DNA of 64,000 nucleotides, taken from the NCBI RefSeq assembly GCF_900120175.1, contig NZ_FQLF01000002.1, positions 496,001 through 560,000 of the forward strand, written 5' to 3'. A program made the position numbers and the translations under genes. Positions 1 through 9,643 of this stretch are shown here, in pieces (the first letter of the stretch is position 1; each line of letters starts with the position of its first letter). The notes beneath the pieces are model-generated. The model made no database searches. It saw only the letters and a list, made by a program, of their open reading frames with translations, and had not been told where the DNA came from. Source of the stretch: Oceanicoccus sp. KOV_DT_Chl (GTDB lineage: Bacteria > Pseudomonadota > Gammaproteobacteria > Pseudomonadales > Dasaniaceae).

Positions 1-980
1 CCCACTTTTTGAGGAGCGACAATAATATCATTTAAATAATCACCGAATAATTCACTGGTCGCTTCCGCAGGGTGCAAGCCATCGTTAAAAAATACCGCGC
101 GAGGATCGGGATCCGTACCACCAATACCGTAGGTGGGATGCTCGATACAATCCGTATTAGTGGGGCCATCGTTATAACACATTGAAAATTGATTCACTGT
201 GTTCGAACCTACCACCAGATCCCCAACGGCAAAGCCGTAGGTGTCAGCATTGGCGAACACATAATTGACAAAACCTTCAATATCCACAGGAATAAGATTA
301 ACGCCAGCTAGCGATAAAGCCGAAAAAGTTTCAACACCACCGTTATAGCCCGCCGATGTCTGCGACAAACCATCTGCAGCACCCGGTACAATCGTTTCAA
401 AATATTGAGCCGCAGGGGTGATACCGACGTCAGGTGCATTGGCCACCATAATGTATTGTGCTCCAGCATCTGACAGCGCCTTAATAGCAGCAATATAGGT
501 CTCTGCAGTGCTACGCACAGCTGCAGGAATATTCTCAGGTGTACTGCTATTAGCTATGACAATATCGCGAATATCATTACCGCCACCGTCCATTAAGATC
601 AACGTATCCGCAGATATACGACCGTTTACGTTAGTAAGATAGGCATTAGCGCTGCCCGCCGAAGTGCTCACGCCAGTACCTGAAATTGAATTAAGTACAT
701 CAGCAACGCGATAACCCCCAACAGCGTAGTTAGTACCGCCGTCAATGGCAGGTGATAACGTCAACCCCAAATCCGACGCTAGAAAATCCGGCGCGATCGG
801 CGCATAAACACCAGGACTTAATTCACTGGTAAAACGCGTGCCTCCGCCAAAGTTACCGGTATCCATCAAACTATCACCAAACACCACTAACTCATTAAAG
901 GCTGTATCAGCCTGAACTGGTGCCGCAATCAGTATTGACGCTGACAAGCCAGCCGTTAGAACCACCATTTTTTTTAACAT
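1..980 (-). CDS. Secreted GDSL/SGNH esterase, partial (C-terminus beyond window)
   Basis: Read on the minus strand from the ATG at 980 this gives at least 326 residues, open to the window edge. It begins with a Sec signal peptide (MLKKMVVLTAGLSAS..., cleavage probably after VQA) and then shows the SGNH hydrolase blocks in order: GDSLMDTGN near residue 35 (nucleophile Ser), GGGND near residue 120 (oxyanion Asn), and NDGLHP near residue 305 (catalytic Asp-x-x-His). Members of this family hydrolyse lipid or carbohydrate esters outside the cytoplasm. Many similar proteins continue into an outer-membrane autotransporter barrel (EstA type), but that part would lie outside the window, so I cannot tell. 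Family assignment is firm; substrate is unknown. Confidence 0.88.
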   Translation of the reverse strand, partial: MLKKMVVLTAGLSASILIAAPVQADTAFNELVVFGDSLMDTGNFGGGTRFTSELSPGVYAPIAPDFLASDLGLTLSPAIDGGTNYAVGGYRVADVLNSISGTGVSTSAGSANAYLTNVNGRISADTLILMDGGGNDIRDIVIANSSTPENIPAAVRSTAETYIAAIKALSDAGAQYIMVANAPDVGITPAAQYFETIVPGAADGLSQTSAGYNGGVETFSALSLAGVNLIPVDIEGFVNYVFANADTYGFAVGDLVVGSNTVNQFSMCYNDGPTNTDCIEHPTYGIGGTDPDPRAVFFNDGLHPAEATSELFGDYLNDIIVAPQKV

Positions 981-1339
981 GCATCCCCCCGGGCGCCTAA
1001 ACGCCTTATATTTATTACTTTTAACTCATTAAGATTGTAGCGCGATAGCCTCACACTGCGTACAACCCCTATCGATAAGCGTAGAACACCCTTATCAATC
1101 CAACAATAACGCATACATCCACTCAAGCTATCAATAACAAGCAGGTTAACGCTATAGCTGGCCGCGTAAAAAATCACTTAAACTACAAAAATTTAATTTT
1201 CCCCAACACAGGGTCATGTTGTATGGTCTGCCATCGGCCAGCGCATTACTCGTATAACCTGCGGATAAATAGGCCCACGTTAAAAATTAGCTGATTATTG
1301 CTGGCTACACCACCCTTCTTCAATTGTTCGGAGTTTCCT
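981..1339. other. Divergent intergenic region
   Basis: This 359-base gap separates the minus-strand esterase from the plus-strand metallophosphoesterase, so it must carry the promoters of both. I see no convincing ORF, RNA or repeat here. A purine-rich ribosome site (GGAG) lies about eight bases before the ATG at 1340. Confidence 0.5.
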
Positions 1340-2454
1340 ATGCTACAACGTTTCGCCATCGTGCTTGTTATTAGTTTTGTCAGCGCCTGTGCTTATAACA
1401 AGCCCACTAACGAAACCCCTATATTAATGCCAACATTGAACCAGCAGCAGCGGCCACCGGCCAATTAAAACGACGAGTCCTGCTGCTGGGCGATGCTGGT
1501 CACTCGTCAATTGACCCGCTACAAGCCAGCTTGCAAGTAGCCCTGGATCGCGCCAAATTAGCCCCCGAACTGACCAGTGTGGTGATGCTGGGTGATAATA
1601 TTTATTATTTTGGTTTCCCCAATAAAGATGAGGACCAAACTGAATATACAGACAGCCAACTGGAAGACATCAGCCATCTTGAAGCACAACTACAAATTGC
1701 AAAGCACAGCGGTGCCGAAATTTTTGTGGTACCGGGTAATCATGACTGGTATGCCGAACAGGTAGATTCACAAGCACAATATATTGAAGACTATGCCAGC
1801 ACACACAATATCAAAGCCCATTTTGTCCCCCATCAATTAGAACAAGACCCGCTACCTGAAATCATCCACCGCGAAAGCGTCAGTATTATTTTTATCGATA
1901 GCATGTGGCTAATCAAGGCCGACGATGAACAGTATCAAAAGGCGTTGAGCACACTCAATCAGCTCATGCTAGAAGCCAGGCAACAATATCCTGACAACCT
2001 TATATTAGTCACCGCCCATCACCCCATAGAAACTATGGGGCCACACAACCGCTATTACACCAGCTTTGCCTATCATGCCTTCATAGCCACCGTTGAGTTA
2101 TTTATGGAAAATGATCAGGATACCGATCACCCCCGCTATCAACGAATGATTACAGGTTTAGAACAGTCCTTGGCTCAGTTCGATAAAGTAGTCTTTGCCG
2201 CTGGCCACGATCACAACCTGCAAATTTTTAAAAGCCCTGAGGACAAAGCCCCGGAGTATCGCTTAGTCAGCGGTGCCGCCAACACCTCAAAAATCACTGG
2301 AGTAGGCACTAACGAGAATTCTCAGTTTGCTCTGGCCCGTGAAGGCCTGATGGAAATGGAGATCTATGACAACGGTATATTGCTTAACGTTTATGCCATT
2401 GACCAAACCCAACCGGTACACCAGCAGTGGCTATGGCAATCGCCCGCACAATAA
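1340..2454 (+). CDS. Metallophosphoesterase with lipoprotein signal (frameshifted as given)
   Basis: The ATG at 1340 opens a lipoprotein leader ending in the lipobox VSAC, but this frame stops at 1466-1468. The phosphoesterase continues in the next frame from about 1420 to 2454. Adding one C to the CCCC run at 1416-1419 joins both into one protein of about 371 residues. Calcineurin-like metal-binding motifs appear in order: GDAG, GDN, GNHDW, a histidine in TAHHP, and GHDHN. It is therefore a predicted outer- or inner-membrane-anchored metal-dependent phosphatase; the substrate is unknown. A TTG at 1531 would be an alternative start, but it would remove the GDAG motif, so I reject it. Confidence 0.75.
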
Positions 2455-2544
2455 CACTATAATTTGCCCAACTTGAGCAAATTGCCATTTATCAGCCCGC
2501 ATCACTGATAATTTAACCTGTAATCCATAGCTTCCGCTGAGAAT

Positions 2545-2850
2545 ATGCATACCTACGCCAAGCAATGCGACAAATCACTGAAACAGCAAATAGATGTTGT
2601 CGCTGAGTACTATGCGCATAAAATTCAGCCGCAACGAATAGCGTATCGCACCGGTATCGATCTGGAATTAGTGACACAACTCATTAACGGCGAGAACCAT
2701 CAGCGACTGTTTAAAGCACTACTATCACGTCACAAAAAAGCGCGCCGCGATCAACGCTTAAAAAAATCCTTACGTCATCGAGGCATTACCCAATCGGACC
2801 TACAGGATAAAATTGAACAGGAATACCAACAATCCTTAGTGGATAGCTAA
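2545..2850 (+). CDS. Small conserved-looking protein, possible helix-turn-helix
   Basis: The predicted 101-residue protein is highly charged, with no signal peptide or membrane segment. Residues about 30-50 (PQRIAYRTGIDLELVTQLI) have the spacing of a helix-turn-helix, followed by a very basic stretch (HKKARRDQRLKKSLRH) that could bind nucleic acid. I do not recognise the family by name. It ends four bases inside the end of the convergent SnoaL-like gene. A DNA-binding role is inference only. Confidence 0.6.
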   Translation: MHTYAKQCDKSLKQQIDVVAEYYAHKIQPQRIAYRTGIDLELVTQLINGENHQRLFKALLSRHKKARRDQRLKKSLRHRGITQSDLQDKIEQEYQQSLVDS

Positions 2851-3257
2851 TCTGGATGTTGACCACCACATAACACTTCAGTCACCAATTCTGTATCCAT
2901 ATACTCTTTTAACTTCAATACTTTACCATCACAAAATTCGAATAAAAAATGGTACAGGTTGTTATACACAACGCCCGAAACATGCATTCCTTTTGACTCA
3001 GCCTCCACAGCAACCCGGTCGCCCTCGGCAGTCATTGCCGTAATCGTAAAGACCAATCCAGCAGGAAAAGCCTCAAAGATGGCCCCCGCACCATGAGTAA
3101 TCTGCGCCAACGACATGGTCCCTGATATCAAGGTGCTACCAGAGGTCCAACAAACACCTTGTGGATGATATAACCGCAAAAAGCCCGCTACATCACCCTG
3201 ATTCATCGCAGCAAAGAACTGCTCTACCACTTTTTTATTCTGCTCTACACTAGACAT
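2847..3257 (-). CDS. SnoaL-like / NTF2-like protein
   Basis: A 136-residue protein with the typical start of the SnoaL-like fold (VEQFFAAMNQGDVAGFLRLYHPQGV) and an end reading KVLKLKEYMDTELV, as in the ketosteroid isomerase-like NTF2 superfamily. Such proteins are small cone-shaped barrels that act as isomerases, hydrolases or ligand binders; the specific activity cannot be read from sequence. A good ribosome site (GAGGAAAG) precedes the ATG at 3257. It stands alone between convergent and divergent neighbours. Confidence 0.75.
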   Translation of the reverse strand: MSSVEQNKKVVEQFFAAMNQGDVAGFLRLYHPQGVCWTSGSTLISGTMSLAQITHGAGAIFEAFPAGLVFTITAMTAEGDRVAVEAESKGMHVSGVVYNNLYHFLFEFCDGKVLKLKEYMDTELVTEVLCGGQHPD

Positions 3258-3426
3258 CTCACTTTCCTCATTTACTCATCTGCCAATGCTATCTGAACAC
3301 TATTCATCACTTGAAACTCTATATAACCGATAATTCAAGTCGCAGCTACCGCGACTATGCTTGAGCTATAATGGAGGGTATATTAGCAATAGAAAAAACA
3401 ACTCTCATTATGAGCCCTAATTTGTC

Positions 3427-5622
3427 ATGGATATGCAAGACACGCCCAACGCAACAGAGCGGACGAAAATTCTGGCTAGCTGCCGCCAACTGATTCAGGA
3501 CTGGTCTACACAGCAGTTTGATGAGTATACCAGCACACTCATCAAGCAACTCGTTAAACGCTCAAACAGCGCTGATAACAACGAAGATAAAAATAGATAT
3601 TTTCAGGCCCATGATGAGATCAATCAGAACCAAACAATCATCAAGCAACTGTTTCTCCAGCACCTAAATCAAGCTTTCGACCTTTATTGCAAACAACAAT
3701 ATACTGCCACCGACTATACCAATGAGCTTGCCATGCAACAGCAGCTCGCAGAACAGCACGACACCTTATCGCTGCTGGATAATAAAGTGCTGGAACAAAA
3801 GTTAGCGATCGCAGCGATGAGCCGCAAAGTCGCCACCCGCCACTCGGAACAGCTCTATGCACTCAATCAGCGTTTATCGGTACTCACAGGCGGAAAGAAA
3901 ATTACCGATCAGGGCAACCCTGTAGCTCCCGCTGTATTAGGCGAAGGCTTACAGCAAGCAATCTGTGAATTATCACTGGATGATCCCACTCAACTGTTTA
4001 TCTATAAAATTTTTGAAACCAGCTTCGCAATCAAACTGGCCCAGTTATATAACCAACTGAATCTGAGTTTGCTACAGCAAGGGATTCTGCCGCACCTCAC
4101 CTACCATATTGAAAAAGATGCTGCGGATACAGCAGATGCAAGCCACCAAACAGCAGGGACTAATGACACCGCCGACTCCGGATTACCCGAAGAATTGCAA
4201 GCCCTCACTAATGCGCAAACACTTAGCAAACAAATCCGCTTATTTGAAGCTATCCGCCAACTGCAAGCGCGGTTGCAACCGCAAGCCAGAATACAACGAC
4301 CTGCAGGCACCATCTCAGTACCCGCCGCTCAGATTCTCGCCGGCATTCAGCAGTTACAACGCAATGCTGGCGCTATATTGAAGGCACTGGAATCGCCTCA
4401 GGCTGTTGCCAGCAGCAGCCCCCAGCAATTGCGACAACAAGCCGAACAAGAAGCCAGCAAAACTGACGATGTAGACGCCCATGTCATCGAAATAGTCGGT
4501 TTATTATTTGAATACATGTTAAATGATCAACAACTACCGGATACAGTTAAAGCACTACTCAGCTATCTACATACTCCCTTCTTGAAAATTGCAGTAGTCG
4601 ACAAAGACTTTTTTGATCACCCGGAGCACCCGGCCAGACAACTACTCAACAGCCTGGTAGCTGCTGGAGAGCGCTGGGTTGAGCCTACAGGCAAACATAA
4701 GAGCGATGTTTTCCAGCAAATAAAAACTATTGTAGAGCGGCTATTAAATGAATTTGATAATGATGTAAGACTGTTTTCAGAATTGGCATTCGATTTTAAT
4801 CACTATTTACGCCAGCACGCCAGGCGCATCCGGCTTGCTGAAAAACGCGCCATGCAAGCCGCTCAGGGCGAAAACAAACTCAAAGAAATCAGGCTAAAGG
4901 TGCGCACCTACCTGCAGAAAAAAACCTCCAAAATAAAACTATCGCCCACTATCCATACCCTACTATTTGAACCCTGGGCCAACTTTCTCTCCTTTAATTT
5001 ATTGCGCTTTGGCTCTCGTAGCGAGCAGTGGCGGGAAGCTGCTCACGCCGTCGATGACATTCTCTGGTTTTGCCAGCCACACAACCCGAATAACCTACCG
5101 GAAGTGCGGCGAGCACAGGAATTAAAACAAACCTTGCCTAAAATTTTACAGGCAGGTTTTAATACTGTCGGCTATGACAGCGCCCAAGCAACAAAATTAT
5201 TACAAGCCCTAATCGAATACCAGCATCAAATGCCAGCAGCCAAGAGCAACATCAGAACCATAGCCAATAATACTATGGCTGCCAACATAGATGATGTCGA
5301 TTTAGGCAAGCAAGCAGAAGCGGCCGCAAAAGCAGACGACCTCCTAAAAACCTTAAAACAAACCGAGTCTGGCACCTGGTTTATCTTTAACGCCAACACT
5401 GACAACCCGCAGCGGGTTAAACTAGCTTGGGCAAACACTAACACCCTACACTTTATGTTTGTCAATCGCCTTGGCCAACAGGTCGCCGTCAGTAGTGGCC
5501 AGCAATTAGCCGCAGATATTAGAGCCGGTAAAACCCAAATTCTAAAACCACTGGAAGACAAACCGTTCTTTGAAAAAGCCATGGAAAGAGTACTGGAACA
5601 AATCCGACAACGAGAACATTAA
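3427..5622 (+). CDS. DUF1631 family protein
   Basis: A 731-residue, glutamine-rich, mostly helical cytoplasmic protein without signal peptide or membrane segment. Its length, its opening (LASCRQLIQDW) and the C-terminal part (GTWFIFNANTDNPQRVKLAW... and NRLGQQVAVSSGQQLA near residues 650-690) match the gammaproteobacterial DUF1631 family, sometimes misnamed thymidine phosphorylase. The C-terminal stretch resembles a small beta domain like those in PilZ proteins. A PilZ-domain gene follows 54 bases downstream in the same direction. Function is unknown; a link to cyclic-di-GMP is inference from this neighbour. Confidence 0.8.
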   Translation: MDMQDTPNATERTKILASCRQLIQDWSTQQFDEYTSTLIKQLVKRSNSADNNEDKNRYFQAHDEINQNQTIIKQLFLQHLNQAFDLYCKQQYTATDYTNELAMQQQLAEQHDTLSLLDNKVLEQKLAIAAMSRKVATRHSEQLYALNQRLSVLTGGKKITDQGNPVAPAVLGEGLQQAICELSLDDPTQLFIYKIFETSFAIKLAQLYNQLNLSLLQQGILPHLTYHIEKDAADTADASHQTAGTNDTADSGLPEELQALTNAQTLSKQIRLFEAIRQLQARLQPQARIQRPAGTISVPAAQILAGIQQLQRNAGAILKALESPQAVASSSPQQLRQQAEQEASKTDDVDAHVIEIVGLLFEYMLNDQQLPDTVKALLSYLHTPFLKIAVVDKDFFDHPEHPARQLLNSLVAAGERWVEPTGKHKSDVFQQIKTIVERLLNEFDNDVRLFSELAFDFNHYLRQHARRIRLAEKRAMQAAQGENKLKEIRLKVRTYLQKKTSKIKLSPTIHTLLFEPWANFLSFNLLRFGSRSEQWREAAHAVDDILWFCQPHNPNNLPEVRRAQELKQTLPKILQAGFNTVGYDSAQATKLLQALIEYQHQMPAAKSNIRTIANNTMAANIDDVDLGKQAEAAAKADDLLKTLKQTESGTWFIFNANTDNPQRVKLAWANTNTLHFMFVNRLGQQVAVSSGQQLAADIRAGKTQILKPLEDKPFFEKAMERVLEQIRQREH

Positions 5623-5676
5623 TGGTCTACACTTGCTTCGTAAAAGTACGAAGTAATAAAAACAAAAGGCATAAAC

Positions 5677-6021
5677 ATGACAGATCAGGTAGAACGCAAA
5701 CATCTACGGGTAGAGCTCAATAAAACTATCCCTATTATTGATGTTATTAATGGTGGCAATTTTGGCGAGCTCGTCAACGCTACCGTTGAAGGCATTATGA
5801 TTATTACCGATCAGGAAATAGATACGCATTCCATCTACCAGCTAGCTCTGAAACTACCCGTAGAAATTGAGGGTAGCATGTCTGTAGATGTAGGTGCTGA
5901 TTGTCTCTGGTGTCGTAAAGTTGAAAATTTCCATCGTTACTGGGCCGGCTTTCAGATCATCGACGCTTCGGATACCGCCCTCAAACAGATAGAAGAACTC
6001 ATTGCGCATTACAGCAAGTAA
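5677..6021 (+). CDS. PilZ domain protein
   Basis: A 114-residue single-domain protein. The N-terminus reads ERKHLRVEL, close to the RxxxR part of the PilZ cyclic-di-GMP binding signature. The second half has the barrel pattern with VGADCLWCRK and YWAGFQI (position of the usual D/NxSxxG is less typical: VNATVEGIMI). PilZ proteins bind cyclic-di-GMP and alter motility or exopolysaccharide systems. It probably forms a two-gene unit with the DUF1631 gene upstream. The imperfect second motif leaves ligand binding unproven. Confidence 0.75.
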   Translation: MTDQVERKHLRVELNKTIPIIDVINGGNFGELVNATVEGIMIITDQEIDTHSIYQLALKLPVEIEGSMSVDVGADCLWCRKVENFHRYWAGFQIIDASDTALKQIEELIAHYSK

Positions 6022-6238
6022 TACCCAAAAGCCCACTGCGGAGTAAATAAGTAAAATTAATCTTTATTTTGACCCAATCCACTGGGCAAAATGATTAACC
6101 CATAGCCAAAATGCAGGTATAATTCCCGCGCAAGGTCAGCCCCGATTTCAATTCTCGTTGTTTTAACAGCCCTGCAACCACAAACTATTATTTTCCTGCA
6201 ATTCTGCAGGCCACCTTGATGACTTAAAAGAGGATCAA

Positions 6239-7528
6239 ATGTTGCGTCTTGATCAGGCAACTCCGGAACAACTACGCGAGTGGCAAACAGCCCTAAACGA
6301 ACAATACAAAAGTTTACAGCAGGCCGGTCTCAACCTCGACCTGACCCGCGGTAAACCCAGTGCCGAACAGCTGGATTTATCCAATGCGCTGGATGGTATT
6401 TTAAACGGTACCTATACCGACGACAGCGGCACTGACTTACGCAACTACGGCGGACTGGATGGCATTCCTGAAGCCAAACAACTATTTGCACAAATAATTG
6501 ATGTAAAACCGGAAGAAGTGATGATCGGTGGCAACGGCAGTCTGACCCTAATGTACTTTGCAGTGCAGACCGCCCTACAGCACGGTGTTGCCGATGCCGA
6601 TAGCGCCTGGATAAAAGAAAGCGCTGGCGCCAGTATCAAATTTCTCGCCCCGGTACCTGGCTACGACCGTCACTTTGCCCTTTGCGAGCACTTGGGTATT
6701 GAGTTAATTCCGGTAACCATGAATGCCGATGGCCCTGATATGGATCAAGTCGAACAGCTGGTTAAAGCTGATAGCAGTATTAAAGGGATCTGGTGTGTAC
6801 CCCGCTTCTCTAATCCGACCGGTACCGTTTATTCCGAGCAAGTCGTTCAACGCATCGCCAAACTCGGCACTATTGCCGGCGCCAACTTCCGCGTATTTTG
6901 GGATAACGCTTACGCCGTCCACACCCTGCAAGAGAATGCGACGGCACTCCCTAATTTAATGGATTATTGCCGCGCAGCGGGCACTGAAGACAGCGTTTAC
7001 CTATTTGGCTCTACTTCTAAAATCACCTTCGCCGGTGCCGGCGTTGCTTTTATGGCTAGCTCTCCCGCCAACCTGAATGTACTAAAAAAACACCTGAGTT
7101 TTAACACCATTGGCCCAGACAAAGTAAACCAGTTACGTCATGTAAAATTTCTAAAAGACATGGGCACGTTGAATCAGCATATGGCCAAGCATGCCGCCAT
7201 TATGCAACCCCGCTTTAACGCAGTGCTGACCTCGCTACGTACTGAACTGGGTGATAGTGGCATGGGTAGCTGGACTGAACCGGAAGGCGGATATTTTGTA
7301 TCCTTCGATTCCCGCCCTGGACTAGCGCGAGAAATTGTCAAAATGGCTGCCGGTGCGGGCGTCAAACTGACGCCGGCGGGAGCCACATTCCCTTACGGCA
7401 ATGACCCACAGGACAGTAATATTCGCTTGGCACCAACTTACCCCACAGTAGCTGAAATCGAAAAAGCAATGGCCGTGTTTGTATTGTGCGTAAAACTAGC
7501 CTCGATCAATCAGGCGCTCGCGGCATAG
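6239..7528 (+). CDS. PLP-dependent aminotransferase, MocR-type/aspartate aminotransferase family
   Basis: A 429-residue fold-type I aminotransferase. Visible signatures are NLDLTRGKPS near residue 35, the glycine-rich GGNGSLTLMYF near residue 100, the NPTG motif (RFSNPTGTVYS), WDNAYAVH, and the lysine that should hold PLP in GSTSKITFAGAG near residue 263. This layout matches the Corynebacterium-type aspartate aminotransferase group (PF12897) rather than classical AspC. It would transfer amino groups between an amino acid (aspartate or alanine likely) and 2-oxoglutarate. A clear GAGG ribosome site precedes the ATG; a bidirectional terminator follows. Confidence 0.85.
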   Translation: MLRLDQATPEQLREWQTALNEQYKSLQQAGLNLDLTRGKPSAEQLDLSNALDGILNGTYTDDSGTDLRNYGGLDGIPEAKQLFAQIIDVKPEEVMIGGNGSLTLMYFAVQTALQHGVADADSAWIKESAGASIKFLAPVPGYDRHFALCEHLGIELIPVTMNADGPDMDQVEQLVKADSSIKGIWCVPRFSNPTGTVYSEQVVQRIAKLGTIAGANFRVFWDNAYAVHTLQENATALPNLMDYCRAAGTEDSVYLFGSTSKITFAGAGVAFMASSPANLNVLKKHLSFNTIGPDKVNQLRHVKFLKDMGTLNQHMAKHAAIMQPRFNAVLTSLRTELGDSGMGSWTEPEGGYFVSFDSRPGLAREIVKMAAGAGVKLTPAGATFPYGNDPQDSNIRLAPTYPTVAEIEKAMAVFVLCVKLASINQALAA

Positions 7529-7566
7529 CCCATCAGGCGTCGTGCTTAATGATGTTTTTACCCCAT

Positions 7567-7597
7567 AAAAAAACGCCAGCATCAAGCTGGCGTTTTT
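7567..7597. terminator. Bidirectional rho-independent terminator
   Basis: A perfect 8-base stem (ACGCCAGC / GCTGGCGT, 7573-7580 with 7586-7593) with a five-base loop is flanked by A-run on the left and T-run on the right. It lies between the convergent aminotransferase and DUF1820 genes and can serve both. Confidence 0.9.
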
Positions 7598-7627
7598 CGT
7601 TTTGAGCTAGTGGCAGCTAAGCGATCA

Positions 7628-7978
7628 TTAATCGATATCACCACTGATAGGTCTGGCGCCTGAAGGCAGAGGAAATGCCGTGACGTTGCTACCAGCACCA
7701 CCGACCGCATCAACTATTTTGCCGGTGCCTTCCTTTTCAACCTCATCAATACGAATAACCGAATGCATGGGCAGATATGAACGTGATACGCCTGAAAACT
7801 CTGTTTTCAGCTTTTCTTCAGCCGGATCAACAATCATCTGGCTGCGCTCACCAAAGACAAAATCTTCAACTTCAATAAAACCGTACATTTCACTCTGATA
7901 GATAGCCTTGGCATAAAGCTCATAGACCTTATTCTGGTTGAGAAAAATAACTTTATAGATGGGTTCACTTTCTGACAT
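7628..7978 (-). CDS. DUF1820 family protein
   Basis: A 116-residue soluble protein beginning SEPIYKVIFLNQNKVYELYA and containing MYGFIEVEDFVFGER and YLPMHSVIRIDEVEKEG, the signature of the DUF1820 family found in gammaproteobacteria. No function is established. It is convergent with the aminotransferase and divergent from miaB, a common position for this family. Confidence 0.85.
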   Translation of the reverse strand: MSESEPIYKVIFLNQNKVYELYAKAIYQSEMYGFIEVEDFVFGERSQMIVDPAEEKLKTEFSGVSRSYLPMHSVIRIDEVEKEGTGKIVDAVGGAGSNVTAFPLPSGARPISGDID

Positions 7979-8152
7979 AGATGTTTCTACTACCTTAGAG
8001 GGTTTACTGCTAGCGTTTACTGTCTAATAAGGCCCCGATAATTGAGCAATTCACAGCGATAACTAATTCGCTGCAATATTATCATACTGTGGTCAATAAA
8101 TACGCCATTCTGTATAATCTCCCGCCCTAATTTCAAGTGCGGTAAGCAGTAC

Positions 8153-9553
8153 ATGAGCAACGTCATAGCAACTGACAAAACTACGGCTAAACCAGTCGTC
8201 ATTAATACAGGCAACGGCCAACAACCGATGAAAAAGCTGTATATCAAAACCCATGGCTGTCAGATGAATGAGTATGACTCGGACCGACTACAGGACTTGC
8301 TGGGGGTCAGCCACGGTGTAGAAACCACTGATGATCCGGAACAAGCAGACATTTTGCTGTTAAACACCTGCTCTATCCGAGAAAAAGCTCAGGAAAAAGT
8401 GTTCCACCAACTGGGCCGCTGGAAGCACCTCAAAGAGCAAAACCCCGATGTTATCATCGGTGTGGGAGGCTGTGTGGCCAGCCAGGAAGGTGAAGCCATC
8501 GGTAAACGCGCCCCCTTCGTCGACGTTATTTTCGGCCCGCAAACACTGCACCGCGTACCTGAAATGATTGATGCCAGCAAACCCAATGGCCCAGTACTGG
8601 TGGATGTAACTTTCCCTGAAATTGAAAAATTCGACGCGCTACCGGAACCATCCGTCGACGGCCCCAGCGCTTTTGTCTCCATTATGGAAGGCTGCTCCAA
8701 ATACTGTACCTTCTGCGTCGTCCCCTATACCCGCGGCGAAGAAGTCAGCCGCCCTTTTGATGATGTCATTGCTGAAATCGTCAGCTTGGCAGATAAAGGG
8801 GTTAGGGAAGTAAACCTGCTAGGCCAGAACGTCAACGCCTACCGCGGTGAAAATCATGAAAGCGAAATTGTCGACTTCGCTGAACTGCTTTATTTTGTCG
8901 CCGCCATCCCCGGCATAGACCGCATTCGCTACACCACTTCACACCCGGTGGAATTCAGTGATGCCTTAATTGAAGCCTATAAAGATATTCCCGAGCTAGT
9001 CAGCCACTTGCATTTACCCGTGCAAAGCGGCTCCGATCGTATTCTGGCGGCTATGAAGCGTGGCCATAACCGTGACGAATATATTGCCAAGATGAAGCGC
9101 CTGCAGGCTATTCGTCCCAATATCAGCTTCTCTTCAGACTTTATTATCGGTTTTCCCGGTGAAACTGAGCAGGACTTTGAGGACACCATGCAACTCATCG
9201 CCGAGATTGGGTTTGATACCTCATTCAGCTTTATCTACAGCGCCCGCCCTGGCACCCCCGCGGCAGAGCTCGCCGATGACACACCCGAAGCGACCAAGAA
9301 AGAACGTCTACAGCTACTGCAACAGCGTATTCTGCAGCACGCCCAACAAATCAGTCGCCAAATGGTTGGTAATCAGGAGCGAATTTTAGTCACCGGTGTT
9401 TCCCGCAAAGATCCAGGCCAGCTACAAGGACGCACCGAAAACAACCGAGTAGTGAATTTTTCTGCTACAGATCAATCACTTATCGGAGGTTTTGCTACCG
9501 TTACCATCAGCGAGGCACTACCCAACTCTTTACGTGGGGTACTGATTAATTAA
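8153..9553 (+). CDS. miaB: tRNA-2-methylthio-N6-dimethylallyladenosine synthase
   Basis: A 466-residue methylthiotransferase that adds a methylthio group to i6A37 in tRNAs reading U-starting codons. The N-terminal UPF0004 domain has its three cluster cysteines ([32 protein letters not shown]). The radical SAM domain holds CSKYCTFC (Cx3Cx2C) near residue 185, followed by [12 protein letters not shown]-terminal TRAM domain covers roughly the last 65 residues. It heads the miaB-phoH-ybeY-corC-lnt run as in Pseudomonas and E. coli. The first 25 residues are a non-conserved extension; the Met in [12 protein letters not shown] could be the true start. Confidence 0.95.
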   Translation: MSNVIATDKTTAKPVVINTGNGQQPMKKLYIKTHGCQMNEYDSDRLQDLLGVSHGVETTDDPEQADILLLNTCSIREKAQEKVFHQLGRWKHLKEQNPDVIIGVGGCVASQEGEAIGKRAPFVDVIFGPQTLHRVPEMIDASKPNGPVLVDVTFPEIEKFDALPEPSVDGPSAFVSIMEGCSKYCTFCVVPYTRGEEVSRPFDDVIAEIVSLADKGVREVNLLGQNVNAYRGENHESEIVDFAELLYFVAAIPGIDRIRYTTSHPVEFSDALIEAYKDIPELVSHLHLPVQSGSDRILAAMKRGHNRDEYIAKMKRLQAIRPNISFSSDFIIGFPGETEQDFEDTMQLIAEIGFDTSFSFIYSARPGTPAAELADDTPEATKKERLQLLQQRILQHAQQISRQMVGNQERILVTGVSRKDPGQLQGRTENNRVVNFSATDQSLIGGFATVTISEALPNSLRGVLIN

Positions 9554-9643
9554 GAATCGTGCCACTAAACAGCAGCTGATAGTCTTTTAGGCAATATGCT
9601 GGAAGCTAACAGCAGTAAGCTACAGGATTGACTCAATTAGAGA

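Noticed and set aside
4109-5582. Overlapping ORFs of 90 to 118 codons within the DUF1631 gene
   Set aside because: They are shadows of the long coherent frame and show no family motif or ribosome site.
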